DNA of 64,000 bases from Leucaena leucocephala. Lineage: Eukaryota > Streptophyta > Magnoliopsida > Fabales > Fabaceae. The number at the start of each line of letters is the position of its first letter. Positions within the stretch are counted from its first letter, which is position 1. Shown in pieces: positions 48,491 to 60,183 of the stretch. A program made the translations under genes and the position numbers. The notes below the pieces were generated by a model that worked only from the letters and a program-made list of their open reading frames with translations, searched no databases and had not been told where the DNA came from. The stretch is from NCBI GenBank assembly GCA_037074615.1, contig CM073524.1, positions 22,955,406 to 23,019,405 of the forward strand. The letters run 5' to 3'.

Positions 48491-49360
48491 CTACATTAGG
48501 GGACTATTGAGAAGACCATGCCAAGATGAACCGATACCATTGTTGTTCCAACTTGCTCTTCCTGAAACAATCCCTCCCATATTTATGTCCCCATTGAACT
48601 GCCATGGAAGACCCCACAAAACCTTGTTTTCACTTTGTTCTCTGCCATTGCACATTATTTCTTGCTTCATAGTAGTAACCGACACTGCTTGCGTTGTGGC
48701 GGGTGTATTGTTGATTTCTTGATCAAACGGCATCATCATCTCTGAGTTGTTTCCATTGTCCACTACCTCTCCCATGTCCCCATTTCCATATCCACAATAC
48801 AGATTCTGCAAATTATTGTTCTGCTGATGATGATGATGGGTTTCCACGAATCCTGCACTTCGAAATGCATCTAAAAACCCAGGATTTGTGGTGTTTCCAA
48901 GAATATCAAAATGAGAACTTGTTGGATTCCCCAGAATTGAAAGATCATGATCTTCAAAACCCAATTGCCCAGTAGATTGATTCTGGAGCCGAACTAATGC
49001 GAGGGTGAGATCATTGGAATCATAAGATAATGAAGGGATGGTGGCGAGTGGGTTGTTGTGGTGGTGGGGGTTGAGTGGTTGATCTTGAGCTCTCTTTGAT
49101 GATGAAGATCTCTTGTTCTTTCTGCAGCCTCCACCCACTGGAACATTTCTCAAGGTTCCTCCTTTGGTCCAATATCTTCTGCATGACTTGCAGAAGTATC
49201 TTGGCTGAGAAAGACTGTAATTGTTGTAGTAGCAGAATTTGGTGTTGGTCGAGTCACATCTTGGGCATTTCAGCGCTTCTTCTGGCTGAGGTCTCGGCTT
49301 CCTCTCTTGCTGCTGTGCTTTTGAGCAAGCTATCATGTTCTCCAGTGATTGGTTAGACAT
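48491..49360 (-). CDS. Dof zinc-finger transcription factor
   Basis: Plant-specific nuclear transcription factor that binds AAAG cores. About 289 residues in a single coding exon, ATG at 49358-49360 (MSNQSLENM). The Dof domain lies at about residues 30-82: CPRCDSTNTKFCYYNN, then QPRYFCKSCRRYWTKGGTLR and NVPVGGGCRKNKR, giving the CX2CX21CX2C zinc ligands. The rest is Asn/Ser/His-rich with a HHHH run and a C-terminal block VLWGLPWQFNGDIN, seen in the DOF5.3/DOF3.2-like group. Upstream of the ATG an acceptor TTTTTACAG ends at about 49372 and a donor CAG|GTAGGC lies at 49884-49883, so the 5' UTR is probably split by a 0.5 kb intron. No lesion. The paralogue cannot be named safely, so no symbol is given. 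Confidence 0.92.
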   Translation of the reverse strand: MSNQSLENMIACSKAQQQERKPRPQPEEALKCPRCDSTNTKFCYYNNYSLSQPRYFCKSCRRYWTKGGTLRNVPVGGGCRKNKRSSSSKRAQDQPLNPHHHNNPLATIPSLSYDSNDLTLALVRLQNQSTGQLGFEDHDLSILGNPTSSHFDILGNTTNPGFLDAFRSAGFVETHHHHQQNNNLQNLYCGYGNGDMGEVVDNGNNSEMMMPFDQEINNTPATTQAVSVTTMKQEIMCNGREQSENKVLWGLPWQFNGDINMGGIVSGRASWNNNGIGSSWHGLLNSPLM

Positions 49361-49884
49361 AATTTTGCTGTAAAAACAAAACCACAATTGGAAAGAAATT
49401 ATCAGTAAGCATGAAACCCAAGAGTAGCCACAGTGCAACTTTCTTTATGAGATTGATCTTTCAAATAAAACCATGGATATGTAATTATAACCTAGGTAGA
49501 AGCACGAATTAAAGATTTTTACATCTCGTGGAAGAGAAAGAGGGAAATTAAAGTTTGCCCTAACTTGTCAGCTGGATTGAAAAACCATATATTCTTCATT
49601 CTACAGAAGAAGAAGGACGAAACTCTCCTATACTTGCATGCTCCAAAATCAAAGGATTTTTCATAAAGCATGAGAAAATGAACGGTATGCTCTTATTTAC
49701 TGAAGTTCATTCGTTTATTCTCTTTCAACATATAGCTATATAAGTTGATGGAGGAAGACCTAATTAAGAGCCAAAACCATTATGAAGACGAAACTTAAAA
49801 CCATTGAAGGGAAAGAGGGAAGGTAAAGATGCAAATTAGAGAGGCATGTAAGCGTGAGAGAGCAAGAAGCAGCCAGCAGCCTAC

Positions 49885-50012
49885 CTGGTGTAGAATGAAC
49901 TGAACCTGAAAGAAGAGTCTGATGGGTATGTAGAGAGAGAAGGGAAAGGGAGGAGAGGAACAGAAAAGTGTAGAGAGAGATGGGAGCGAAGAGGGGAGGG
50001 GTCATGCAAAGT
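49885..50012 (-). other. Probable 5' UTR exon of the Dof gene, with an upstream ORF
   Basis: Pyrimidine-rich leader between a TATA element near 50044 and the donor at 49884. An ATG at 50003-50005 opens 40 codons before the splice; joined to the exon that starts near 49371 it reads out of frame over the main ATG and then stops (GCA AAA TTA TGT ... TGA). The transcript model is inferred. Confidence 0.45.
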
Positions 50013-50038
50013 GAGGGAAATAGAAGGAGAGGTCCCCA

Positions 50039-50048
50039 GATATATAAA
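50039..50048 (-). promoter_or_regulatory. Probable TATA box of the Dof gene
   Basis: GCTTTATATATCTG on the minus strand, about 160 bp upstream of the first-exon donor and about 35 bp upstream of the upstream ATG. The motif reads better on the plus strand (TATATAAAG), so orientation is uncertain. Confidence 0.4.
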
Positions 50049-50322
50049 GCAATCCCAAGATAGAGAATAGCTGGTAAGGACGGGGGTTTATACCGTACTA
50101 GATTATGATGATGGCTGAGTTTGCGAGAAAGCCTTCACAAACAAAATTCCCATAAATTCTGTTCCTCAACGGTTTCATATATATTTCTTCCATTTTTCTT
50201 CTTCTCTAATTAATTAATATACACATATATTTTCATTCTCATATTTCGCAATAACAGTATACACTTCAAATCCTCAGGAAGAGTGACTTTTTTTAAAAAA
50301 AAAAAGTAAATATACATATGTA

Positions 50323-50562
50323 ATACTATCTCCGATCTTTAACATAAGATCTACTTAATTATTTTAGATAAATTAAAAAAATTAGTTAAATTAATTATTT
50401 ATAATAATTATGTGATAATTTTAGTAAAATATTTCTTTTAATCTTATATATTTAAATTATTATTGATAGAAATTATTTTAATAAATGTAATATATAAGAA
50501 TATTTTGAAAAAATTAGAATCTTAGAAGATAAAATTGATTGAGATAGGGTGGGAGGGAGTAC

Positions 50563-50563
<1 letters not shown>
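50323..50563. mobile_element. Stowaway-like MITE, copy 3
   Basis: Begins ATACTATCTCCGATCTTTAA and ends GATAGGGTGGGAGGGAGTAC; interior AAATTAAAAAAATTAGTTAA and TTATAATAATTATGTGATAA match copy 2. Confidence 0.6.
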
Positions 50564-50594
<31 letters not shown>

Positions 50595-50597
50595 TTA
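50562..50597 (+). repeat. (ATT)n microsatellite
   Basis: About eleven TTA/ATT units directly after the MITE at 50323-50563. Confidence 0.85.
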
Positions 50598-52267
50598 TTA
50601 ATTATTCTCTCGTTTTGTTTTGTATATTTCAAAATAGAGAAGAATTGAAGTGAAAATGATGTTAAAGTTTGTACGGGTGCTGTTGCTGTGCCGAATGGTG
50701 GGTCCTGGTCTCGCGTGGATGCAACTATTAGTGGGGTCCACCTGGACAGACCCCGTGTCCGGGGGCCCACGCATCCACCATCCACTCTCAATTAGTTAAT
50801 TAATCCCCCAGATCATCATCAATGGATCAAAACGTACTCTGCGATACCACCATCAGCCTCCCAAACACATAAACCTCGTGTACTCTCGTGTTCCCATTAT
50901 TATCGTGAGAGGGGGAGAATAAAAAACTATGAAATAAAAAAAAAAGGTGAGAGAGGGAGAAAAACAAAGATTTGTTGGACTAAGAAGGAAGGATGTGGCT
51001 AGCTAGTGGGGGATTATCTAGGAGGAGGGGCCCACGAAAAAGGAAAGCATGTATATGACGAAACAGATATGAATGAGTGAAGAAGGAATTGGGGATATGG
51101 TGGTGGTGGTTTGTTGATTGTTGGGATGATGATGTGGACGTGTAATGATGCGTGGGGGGGACAAGCAAGGGACATGCTTGCCAGTGATACAGTTTTAATA
51201 ATCTTACCTTCGCCTTCCTTCTTCCATCATATACCTATCTGTTCTTCTATGTTTGCAATTACATATCTTTTGGAACACTTACCACTGTACTGCGCTATTC
51301 ATCCTGATGACGATGGGATTGGATTGCTTTGGTTGGATGATATTGAATGGAACGCCAACACGTTTGCCGCCTCTGCCTCATCCATATGATGACATAATAT
51401 AACCCTACCTAACTTGCCAAGTTAGCTACCTTCCCTCCACACTACACTCCATTTTTGCTTTTCCCATCCTCTTCCTGTTCTTGCCCCCTGGTCCCTCCTT
51501 CCCGTCTTGTCTTACTCAACTCCCACTTATTATCTAATTCCCACCAATCTTCGTTCCTTTAATAGTCCTCTACACAAATTACCATTCAATTAGCTCCTCA
51601 TCAATTGATCTTATAATCTAGTAACATACAAATTTTCATATATATATATATATGAGGTTATAAGTTCGATCTCAGTTTATAAGCTTAATGTATGTATTCT
51701 AATTCAAAATTGAGCACCCATCGCTCTTTTAACTTCCATATTTGACCACTCCTATTTTCATATTCAAAGCATTTTTTCCACTTGCACCCTTAACTAATTA
51801 TATCATTTTGTTCTTATATATAAGTTCTTTGTAATAGAAAAATTTTGTATTAAATATAAGTTACTATAGGGTGGTCATGAATTACCTTTTTTTTTCAATT
51901 TTACCCCTATTATTATATAAGCAATTTTAAGGGCAATTAATGACTTTTTTTAATACTATTTATCAATTTAATATATTCCTTCATATGTGATATTGTTCAA
52001 ATGACTTATATATAAGAATAAAATAGCGTATATTTCTCATCTCTTTTTTTTTTACTTATTTTTTCTCTCATTCGCCCTTTTCATAAATAAGAGTATTTTA
52101 GAAAAATAAATTTTATTTTTATATATGTATTATTTTTAACTAATTTTTAGAATTATATAATTTAGTTATTTGAACTTATAAAAGGGATAAGAGAGCGTAT
52201 TAAACTTAATTAAGTCTCAGGCTAACACCCTTGGCCCATGTGTCCAATTTTATTCCAAAGGGAATTG
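50598..52267. other. Intergenic upstream of the Dof gene
   Basis: No convincing gene. Includes GC-richer sequence at 50670-50780 and 50990-51180 and an AT microsatellite at 51637-51653. Frames at 50522-50791 and 51111-51389 have no recognisable motif. Confidence 0.4.
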
Positions 52268-52280
52268 AGATTGAAAAACC

Positions 52281-52547
52281 TACGTCCGTAGATTTAATTG
52301 GCGAAATTGTGAGACATACGATTATTTAGAGCGTGTTTGATCCCTGAGGAGTACCACTTTATTGTGATTCTAGTCGCGACGTTTAGAGAGACATCCTAAT
52401 TTTTAGGTGCCTAAGTTTACGTCTGAAGATAATAGACGGCTCGTTCTACTTGATATTAGTATCACCTAAAAAAAAAGAGATTTTATTCTGTCATTGAATC
52501 GTGGGTGGGCTTAATTTTTTTTTTAAATTTTTATAAAAAAAACAACA
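52281..52547 (+). mobile_element. SINE family A, copy 2
   Basis: Contains GTAGATTTAATTGGCGAAAT (A-box-like), AGCGTGTTTGATCCCTGAGG (B box), TCTAGTCGCGACGTTTAGAG, GATAATAGACGGCTCG and GAATCGTGGGTGGGCTTAA. Flanked by an eroded 13-bp duplication, AGATTGAAAAACC (52268-52280) versus AGATTGAAGACCC (52548-52560). Confidence 0.75.
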
Positions 52548-52560
52548 AGATTGAAGACCC

Positions 52561-55259
52561 ACTCCAGATCTGATATTTTTCCTGGATCCGACGCCTAGGA
52601 AATGATGTACGACCCTAACCAGTATTATTATTTAAATAATCTGTCAATTCAGACGCCATCGAATGATTAATTTCGTCTTGTTCTCTGACTGAATCTCATT
52701 AATTATCCCTCTATCCATGCCCTTTGTCGTTTAGCTGTGGGTAGACAAAAGTAAGGTACTACCACTCATCTTTCATTCTTAAATGCAGATTACTTAGACA
52801 AAAGTCCAGACCCTATATATCTATATTTCTAGCCCCCATTCATTCATTCATTCAATTCCTCGCTTTCTTCATATCAACCTAGAACATGCGATCCACCCGA
52901 CTATGTGATTGCTAACCAAACGAATCATTAATTGCCATCATATGCCCAAATACTATACATTATTAAAAAGAATAAAAAAGCATGTTATTTAATTAAGAAG
53001 ATCAGCTATTCAACAACATGTAGTTGTTTTTTATTGTTACATATGAAATAATTATATTTAATATACTAATATTTATTTATCATATTATAAGATATTAGTA
53101 TATTCTACTTAGATGTAACCCTGCTAATTATTATGGTCAACTTTAATGAAGAAAGAAATTACAAAAGTGAAGCAAACAAAGTCTGGGAGCCGGTCATAGA
53201 ATTTTGTCCATGGGCTTTGGAACTGGAAGTGCCCACTGCTCACCCCTTTTGATGTGTTGCTAAATTGGGGGCAATACTTCCATTGCCATATGAACACAGC
53301 AGGATTCTTGGAGGGAGTGGGACGATGACGGGAAAACCTAGGTTACTACTACTAGCTTTAAAAACACATATATTGGACTGTCATTATCATTTTAAAGCTG
53401 TGGGGAGAAAATAATTCTCGAGCATACTCAATGATTGATCCCACTATATACCATATCTCCAACGGATCCTATGGCAAGTTATCTGCTTTGGTTGCACCCC
53501 ATATGTCCATTATTCAAACCGAACATTGGTTGAAGCAAAAACAAAATAAAAATAATGATTAATTCGTTACGGTTTATGAATAAATTAATTAACCTATGTT
53601 GTCTGGAAAAATGCATGGGTTTGGGATGGTAAAGTTGATCCCATATTGGAGGGGGCAAAGATGGGTGGGTGGGCCCCGATGTGAGCAGGGACGTCATAGG
53701 GATGAGTCATGCTTGTTGACCGGTCAAATTTAATTTCGGTCAAAGGGAAACATGGGGAGAGAAAATAATGTAGTGGGGTGGATGGGAAACTGTGCCCAAC
53801 ATTAATTCCAGGGCATTTCTTCGAAGAAAAGAAATCTGGCGTTCCCATCACTTTAATTCCCACTTGTGTCTTCCACAGAATCTTTGTCTCTGTTTGGTAT
53901 AAGACGATATCGCCTCTGATTTTGTGTGCTCCTTCGTTTTTTGTTCAATCATTCGCCATTTTATTAAATTCAATTAAACATAATAGCCCTGTCGATGGGA
54001 AAGGTTCATGAAATGTTTTGTCCCTATAGCTCTATGTGATTGTCACCCATCGACACATTATTAACAACTGCCAGACCACTATATATAAGCTTTTCTTTTA
54101 TGATAATCACGGATTCATAATTAGAACAAACGGTAGTAAATCATAGTACCTCTTATTTTTAATAGAGATTTAATTTATAATTTCACTATATTATAAATTT
54201 AATTTTATATTAAAAACCAGATCAATTCTAAATTATCATTCTCAAAATCTAAGGAAGCTCGAATTAGGAGCTCAAGGGGACCCAACAAGACAAGTTTATT
54301 AGCGGAGCTCCACATCATGCATGTTTTTTTTATATTTTTTTTATTAAATATAGATATCATTCTATTAAAAATAATTTTATTCAAAATATTATTAAATATT
54401 AAATATAAATATTTTTTTAATAAAATTTAAATTTTACCTCAGCGTATCGTGAAGGACTAATATTTTTCAACAGTCTTAATCCGCGTTGGTTGCATGTACT
54501 TTATTGGCCAAGCTTTCAGAGTGATTCGTATCACGTAAGGTCATAAAATTTTCAATGTTAGTGGGGACTGTGAAATGGGATGAAGAAGCGTGGAGACAGA
54601 GTGGAATGTTTGAACTTTGAAACGCAAAACGCGGGAGGAGGAGAGGGAGGGAAACAGGGGGCGGTGGGAGGTGGGGCCCGAAGATATTATCGGATGCGTG
54701 ACCGTAAACGTGGCATTAGGCGGGGAGGGGGAGACGAATATTGTGGTTTACGAGGGAATAACGAAAGAAAGGGAGCAGATAGAGCTAGAGATAGCTACGT
54801 AGAACCCAATAGAGACATTTTAGTTAGAGCCAGGCCACACCCTCACAGCAACGTCAAATCTTGGAGAGGCTGGTGTCTAGTGGGGCCCACACTATATTCT
54901 CTCCCCACTTCTCAAGCAAATTCCATCCTCATCTCTTTCCCAACTGTCCCCCTCGTTAACAGTACCATATTCACACTGTGTCTGAAGGCCAGGACGGGTT
55001 GAAGGGGGAGGGCCTGGGCTAGGTGGTTGTCGTTGGTGAGATGTCACGCGGACCAAATGACCCATGTCACTCCTGACACGTCACCTATTCCAGAGTCGGC
55101 CGCTGGATTTTGCCTTCTTCCTACCAACCCGTTTTGTCAGTACCTGATTCCACCATCAACGCAACCCCGTCTTCCACATTGCGGACCCCTACAACATTGA
55201 CCAATCACTGTGCATGCTGCTAATGCAATGCGATATTGGATGGAGGATTACCTGTGCTG
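52561..55259. other. Intergenic
   Basis: No gene supported. A purine-rich, GC-richer stretch at 54600-55000 yields two overlapping plus-strand frames with low-complexity Arg/Gly-rich products; neither is credible without transcript data. Confidence 0.4.
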
Positions 55260-55268
55260 AAAAAAATA

Positions 55269-55386
55269 GGAAGAATTGCATCTTAAGTTTTATGAAAAAA
55301 AATAAATTACAAAAAAATCTTATAAAATGACAATTAATGTAAAGTTCTATAAGACCTGACATTAATTTTTTGTAATTGTAAAAAGA
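55269..55386 (+). repeat. MULE left TIR
   Basis: Starts GGAAGAATTGCATCTTAAGT and ends near TTGTAATTGTAAAAAGA. Inverted partner at 59295-59415. Confidence 0.8.
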
Positions 55387-55562
55387 TATAAGTGTCCCTA
55401 TATAATAAACACATAAACCTGTCCCTTAATCACCCCATTTAAAACTGTAAGCCTAGTGCCGATTGCTCTATGCAAACATCATTCTCTCCTCTTTTGTTAT
55501 TGTTATTCACAAATACGACGTCCTAATCCGACGGTCATCAAACCACCTGTCATCCCCGTGTT

Positions 55563-56159
55563 TAGAGCTGGTAATGCGGGCTGGCCCGCCAAAAACGGGC
55601 CAGCCCGCCAGCAGCCCGCCCCAAAACGGGCTGGCATTTTGCCAGCCCGAGCCCGCCCCGTTTTGGGGGCGGGCCAGCCCGCGGCCCGCCTCTTTTTTTT
55701 TTAATCTTTTTAAAAAATTATTTTTATACTTTTAAAATACTAATAAAAAATTCTAATGTCATATTAGCATAATAAAAAATTTGTTAATATTATACTCTTA
55801 AAAATTCATATTTTTATAAAAAATCTCAAATTTTATAACTATAAATCTAAATAAACATTAACAAAATATTAATCAATTATTATATGTCAACACATATCAA
55901 CAAATAAGTAACTATCTTTACTAGTATTTGATAATGGAAGTATTCAAAATAATATTTGAGTAAAATAAATAATAATATTAATAATTAAAAAAAACGGGCT
56001 AGCGGGCTGGCCCGCCTAAAAACGGGCCAGCTCGCCAACACTGGCGGGCCAGCAGGGCAGCCCGCCCCAAAATGGGTTGGCAAACTGCCAGCCCGTTTCC
56101 AGCCCGTTTTAAGGTAAAACGGGCCCAGCCCGCGGGCTGGGCCCGTTTTACCAGCTCTA
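55563..56159. mobile_element. hAT-type non-autonomous element nested in the MULE
   Basis: 597 bp with ends TAGAGCTGGTAATGCGGG and, inverted, TAGAGCTGGTAAAACGGGC. Flanked by an 8-bp duplication, CCCGTGTT (55555-55562) and CCCGTGTC (56160-56167), one mismatch; 8 bp is the hAT length. Each end is about 130 bp of extremely GC-rich GGGCTGGCCCGCC-type repeats, in sharp contrast to the AT-rich core. No transposase. Confidence 0.8.
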
Positions 56160-56184
56160 CCCGTGTCGTGTGTTACCCACCCTA

Positions 56185-58950
56185 AACCCAAGACATAGGA
56201 TAACGTTTCTTACTCATAGTCTGCGAATATCATTTTTTCCTCCTTCATCATCGTTACCCACAAATACCCTCTCAAATCTTTTTGATTGTGAGCCTTTCCA
56301 TCTAGTAACAGTGCGCAGATCAGTTTCTATAAGCATCTCACATATCCAAGGACTAATCTCGTATGAATCCTCTGCAGTATCATGTATTTCTCACAATGCT
56401 TGTTCTTTACCCTTATACGCTTGAGTGTAGTTCAATCGCATACCATATTATCTGTACAAGTCCTTGTTGATTTTGTTTGTATTCTTGTTGATATTACTCT
56501 TAAGAGCATCAATCATTAGATACGATGTTAAACTTGAGTTTTCATGATGAGATATAACCAAGTTTTCTTGCTCATTATGGATGTATTGACTTGTGAATCT
56601 TCTTATACTTAAGAATTTTGAATCTTGATGTTCACCCATACAATATGTACCCATATATTACGGGTATAAAATTCTCCTAAAATATAACTATTATTAATTA
56701 TTTAGACCTATTTTGTATCCAGTATAATTTAAAAATAATATTATAAATGAATTTGGTTTATTTCAAAAGAGATAATCATGGTAGAAAAGAGTTTTACTAA
56801 AATATAAAAGAAACTCTACCATGGTTATAAAAAAAATCTTAAAATTTAAATAATTAATATATAATTAGAGTATACATAATGAAACTTACTGTTATATACA
56901 AATATTCTACACATACCTTCAAAGGAGAATGCTATACAATTAATATAGCTTTAATCAAGCATCTAAAATTTTTTCTAGGGTCCTAAGATGAGACTATCAC
57001 CTGAAAAATGTTAATAAAAAATAGAGTGAGACAAACGTCTAAATAACCATTGAGTTTACTCATCATGCATACTAACATGTGCTCATGAAGTGTCAAGTGG
57101 GATAGACTATAAAGTACAATAATAATATATTATTATAATAAAATCAATGGGTAACCCGCCCATGTTCCTCCCCTCAAACCAACCGAACCCATGGACTAAT
57201 GATAACTGACCACTCAAAAAGCTAATCGATCAAATGGTATCAATAGGCTAAAATCTGCAGTGCAAATGACCGAACCATGGATTCATTCTCCCTCAGTAAA
57301 CAGATAGGGCACATCTCTCGGTAAACTGATGGGACAAAAGTCAACCATTGAGCTCCAATGAAGACTATATCACGTGGTAGAAATACAACTCTATCATCAC
57401 CCATCCCCAATACATAATTCTCAAAGTAATCATATTAATCAAAATCTCAATAGCTTAATATATATAACAAAAAGGTTTTTTCACAAGATAATAAATTTTT
57501 TTAAATTCTAATATTAAGATATAACAAGTTTATAATCTCAACTCAAATTTTCTTAATTAAATTTTAATTTTCACAAGACTATTTTCAATAAAAATAATCA
57601 AGCAAATTTTTTCAATACAATCATATCAATATCAATAGCTTTATATATATATCAAATCACCCACAAATATCACATTAGCATACACAACAAGTATAAAGTA
57701 GTTACCTCTCGCCTACATATATGAATAATTACCACAAAAGATCATACATGTAAATCTTAGCTTTAGGTGAGTTGAACCAAGGGCGTGTTTAGGAGGAAAA
57801 CATAGGTGGGATTCTTCGAGAATAGGAAAGGGACAGAGAGAGAGAGGACTAAAAAGAGAAAAGCTGACTCAATAATTAAGTCTAAGGAATAACTAGGGGT
57901 CTTACCTCTATTTATAAAGTCATAATAATAATTCAAAATTCAAATCCATGTCTAAATCTAAACAAAAATTCTAATAATTTTCTAACTAATAATAACAATC
58001 AAATCATAAAATTCTAAGTAAAGATAATAGGAGGATAGTCTAGATATCCTATTTTATTAAAAATAATAAAAATAGTAAACTATAATAATTTAATTAGATA
58101 ATATTTTTATATAATGATAAGTAATATTTTTAATTTTGTTTAAATATAAGGATAAAAATCGGGATGTTATAACTGGCATCCATCAATCATGAACTTCATA
58201 ATGATATTTTGTTTATTATTTTTTATAAATTTGTATGAAAATTTGTGCGCGTTGTTGTACTTGTATAGCATCTTTCGAAGAGTCCCCGCAATTGAAAATG
58301 TTTGACCTTCTCCAAAAATCAAATTCATCCACTTGGTATAATTCATTTTCGGTATAGCTGTTGGAATCATTTTGTCAGCACAAGATAGTAATAGCAATAC
58401 TTCATTCACATTTCCTAACGCAGGTGGAGACATAGAGCATACATTCCCACGTCCAAACAATTCATCAAACCTGCAGGAAATGATAACTTACTGTGTCAGT
58501 AATGACAACTTTCTACAACTGATATGATAACTTATATTGCAACATATGACATGACAACATTATAAAATTATCACAACATAAATCTTACACATCTTGGTCC
58601 TCTATTAGATCATCTATCCCAAGTTGTGTATACTCATTATTTGCTTTATCTCCTACGTACACATTGTCACTTTCTCTATTGAACATTATTAAATGTTCAA
58701 CTCCTTCATCATTAAACATGTCAACAAATGTGTGTTGATCAAATCTAACAGTGAACTTTATCATAATTTTATCACTTCTTTTTTCAAAAAATGATGTTAC
58801 TAATATTTTTAACTCTTTATATGTTGTACCTTTCTTTATGATAATTGTTCTCATTTGACTACCAACATATATATGACCTCTTCTATCATTTTCAAACTGT
58901 CCTCCTATATGAACATACAAGAATATATGCTTTTTAGACGAATTTGCCAT
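56185..58950 (-). pseudogene. MULE transposase, N-terminal and middle fragments
   Basis: Exon 58589-58950 (MANSSKKHIF, LYVHIGGQFENDRRGHIYVG) resembles the N-terminal domain of MuDR-type plant transposases. A phase-consistent intron (58471-58588) leads to exon 58470-58167: DVFDELFGRG then FGEGQTFSIAGTLRKMLYKY and MKFMIDGCQ, where an LTR-like insertion breaks the frame. Beyond it, 56640-56185 reads DSKFLSIRRF, ALKSNINKNTN, then a stop and YGMRLNYTQAYKGKEQAL, a second stop, and DSYEISPWICEMLIETDLRT, matching the region just before the DDE core. The rest is absent. Confidence 0.7.
56690..58166 (-). mobile_element. LTR-type insertion (probable solo LTR) in the MULE transposase
   Basis: The right edge is exact: the transposase frame stops at 58167 after GCQ and minus-strand sequence TATAACATCCCGATTTTT begins. 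The first 18 bases resemble the start of the solo LTR at 5240. A TATA-like CTTTATAAATAG lies on the minus strand at 57908-57919. No coding sequence inside. The left edge lies somewhere in 56650-56700 and no target duplication was identified. Confidence 0.5.
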
Positions 58951-59294
58951 CAATAATGACAACCTGCACTTGACACATATTATTAACAATTCAACCACTC
59001 ATAAATCAAATCATGCTCTGTCGTTCACAATTTACATCAACCTTTCTAATGTTCATTTATTTTTACTACACTCAACTAAACACACCACAACTTCCTACAA
59101 ATCGAACATCAATTTTAAAACTCTAAATAAACACAGTAAACCCACAACTAAGATAGAGTTAATGTGCTCTAATCCTGCTTTCTATTCATTTAACATACTG
59201 TATAGATCATATTTCAGCTGCACATTCTCATACATACCAAGACGATGACGAGGAAACGACTTCACTGGTTTTGGCATCAAACGACTTGAGTCTC

Positions 59295-59415
59295 TGTCTT
59301 TTTATAATTGTAAAAAATTAATGTCCGGTCCCATAGAACTTTACATTAATTATGCCATTTTATAAAATCTTTTTATAATTTAATTTCTTCTGTAAAACCT
59401 AAATGTAATTCTTCT
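59295..59415 (-). repeat. MULE right TIR
   Basis: Inverted partner of 55269-55386; outer end reads GTAATTCTTCT on the plus strand, followed by AAAAAGATA. Confidence 0.8.
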
Positions 59416-59424
59416 AAAAAGATA

Positions 59425-60170
59425 TGTCAGTAAGACTGCGTCAACGTCTCAAGAAATGGATAATGTGACCACGTGAGTTCGTCGGTCAAGGTTGTGCTGA
59501 AATATTATTGTTGTTGTTGTTGTTGTTTGATGTGGTTATAGATTTTCCGCTGTTCAAATATCGGGAGCTAATTAAGCATGCGCGTGTATTGTTTGTTGAT
59601 TTGGCAATAATTTTACGATACATTTATTGGAAAAATAGAAAGAATGTCGTGTGAAAGGCATGCAAGCTTATTTTTTTTAATCAATTTTGTAAGAAAATAT
59701 CGTTTGAAAATTTTTTAATGCTCCACTTTTTTATGATATAGGGTAGGTGTGAATGTATATATGTCCCACTCTGTTTATTGTATCCGTCTCTAACAAAAAC
59801 GGGTGTTTTCTTTAACTATATGCATCGCTCATTTTTGTCACGTGAGTTTTAATTCGAACAATGGTGATGGGTAGGTGGATGTTTATATAATGATCATGAA
59901 ACTTCGTAGTGTTTTGAAACAAATATCATTGAAAAATGTCCTGTTATAGAGAAACCCAATGATGTATACTGAATTACTTCCTGATGTTTTGGTTGGGCCC
60001 GTCTATATGACTGCTCCCCGTTATGCGTCTTCATTTGAAGTTTATCATGCTAGTATATTGGGCCCGTCCTGAGGCCTTCTCTTTTCTGGATTTTCTTATG
60101 GAGGTCATTTTCTTCAATTGGGCCGGGCCGAGGGCCCATTTGTCCATGTAGACATTCATTTCGTGAGATC
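59425..60170. other. Intergenic
   Basis: No gene recognised. A (GTT)n tract lies at 59508-59527. Confidence 0.4.
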
Positions 60171-60183
60171 AAAACCAAGACTG

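Larger units (their letters stand above)
55269..59415 (-). mobile_element. Mutator-like element (MULE) with long TIRs, degraded
   Basis: Terminal inverted repeats of about 118 bp (55269-55386 and about 59295-59415), roughly 78% matched by eye, sharing TTAATGTAAAGTTCTAT and GACATTAATTTTTT. Flanks AAAAAAATA (55260-55268) and AAAAAGATA (59416-59424) are a 9-bp duplication with one mismatch, the MULE length. The minus strand encodes MULE transposase remnants at 58950-58167 and 56640-56185. The catalytic DDE core is not found; the space is taken by a hAT-type insertion (55563-56159) and an LTR-type insertion (about 56.69-58.17 kb). Non-autonomous now. Confidence 0.8.

Noticed and set aside
49361..49438. 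N-terminal extension of the Dof protein upstream of MSNQSLENM
   Set aside because: The extension reads through a likely intron ending in TTTTTACAG and encodes a hydrophobic segment not expected in Dof proteins.
51111..51389. 92-codon plus-strand frame
   Set aside because: No family motif and codon content like the surrounding non-coding DNA.
54580..55002. Plus-strand 140-codon frame in a GC-richer stretch
   Set aside because: Low-complexity Arg/Gly composition from purine-rich DNA, overlapping a second equally open frame, no known motif and no splice or promoter support.
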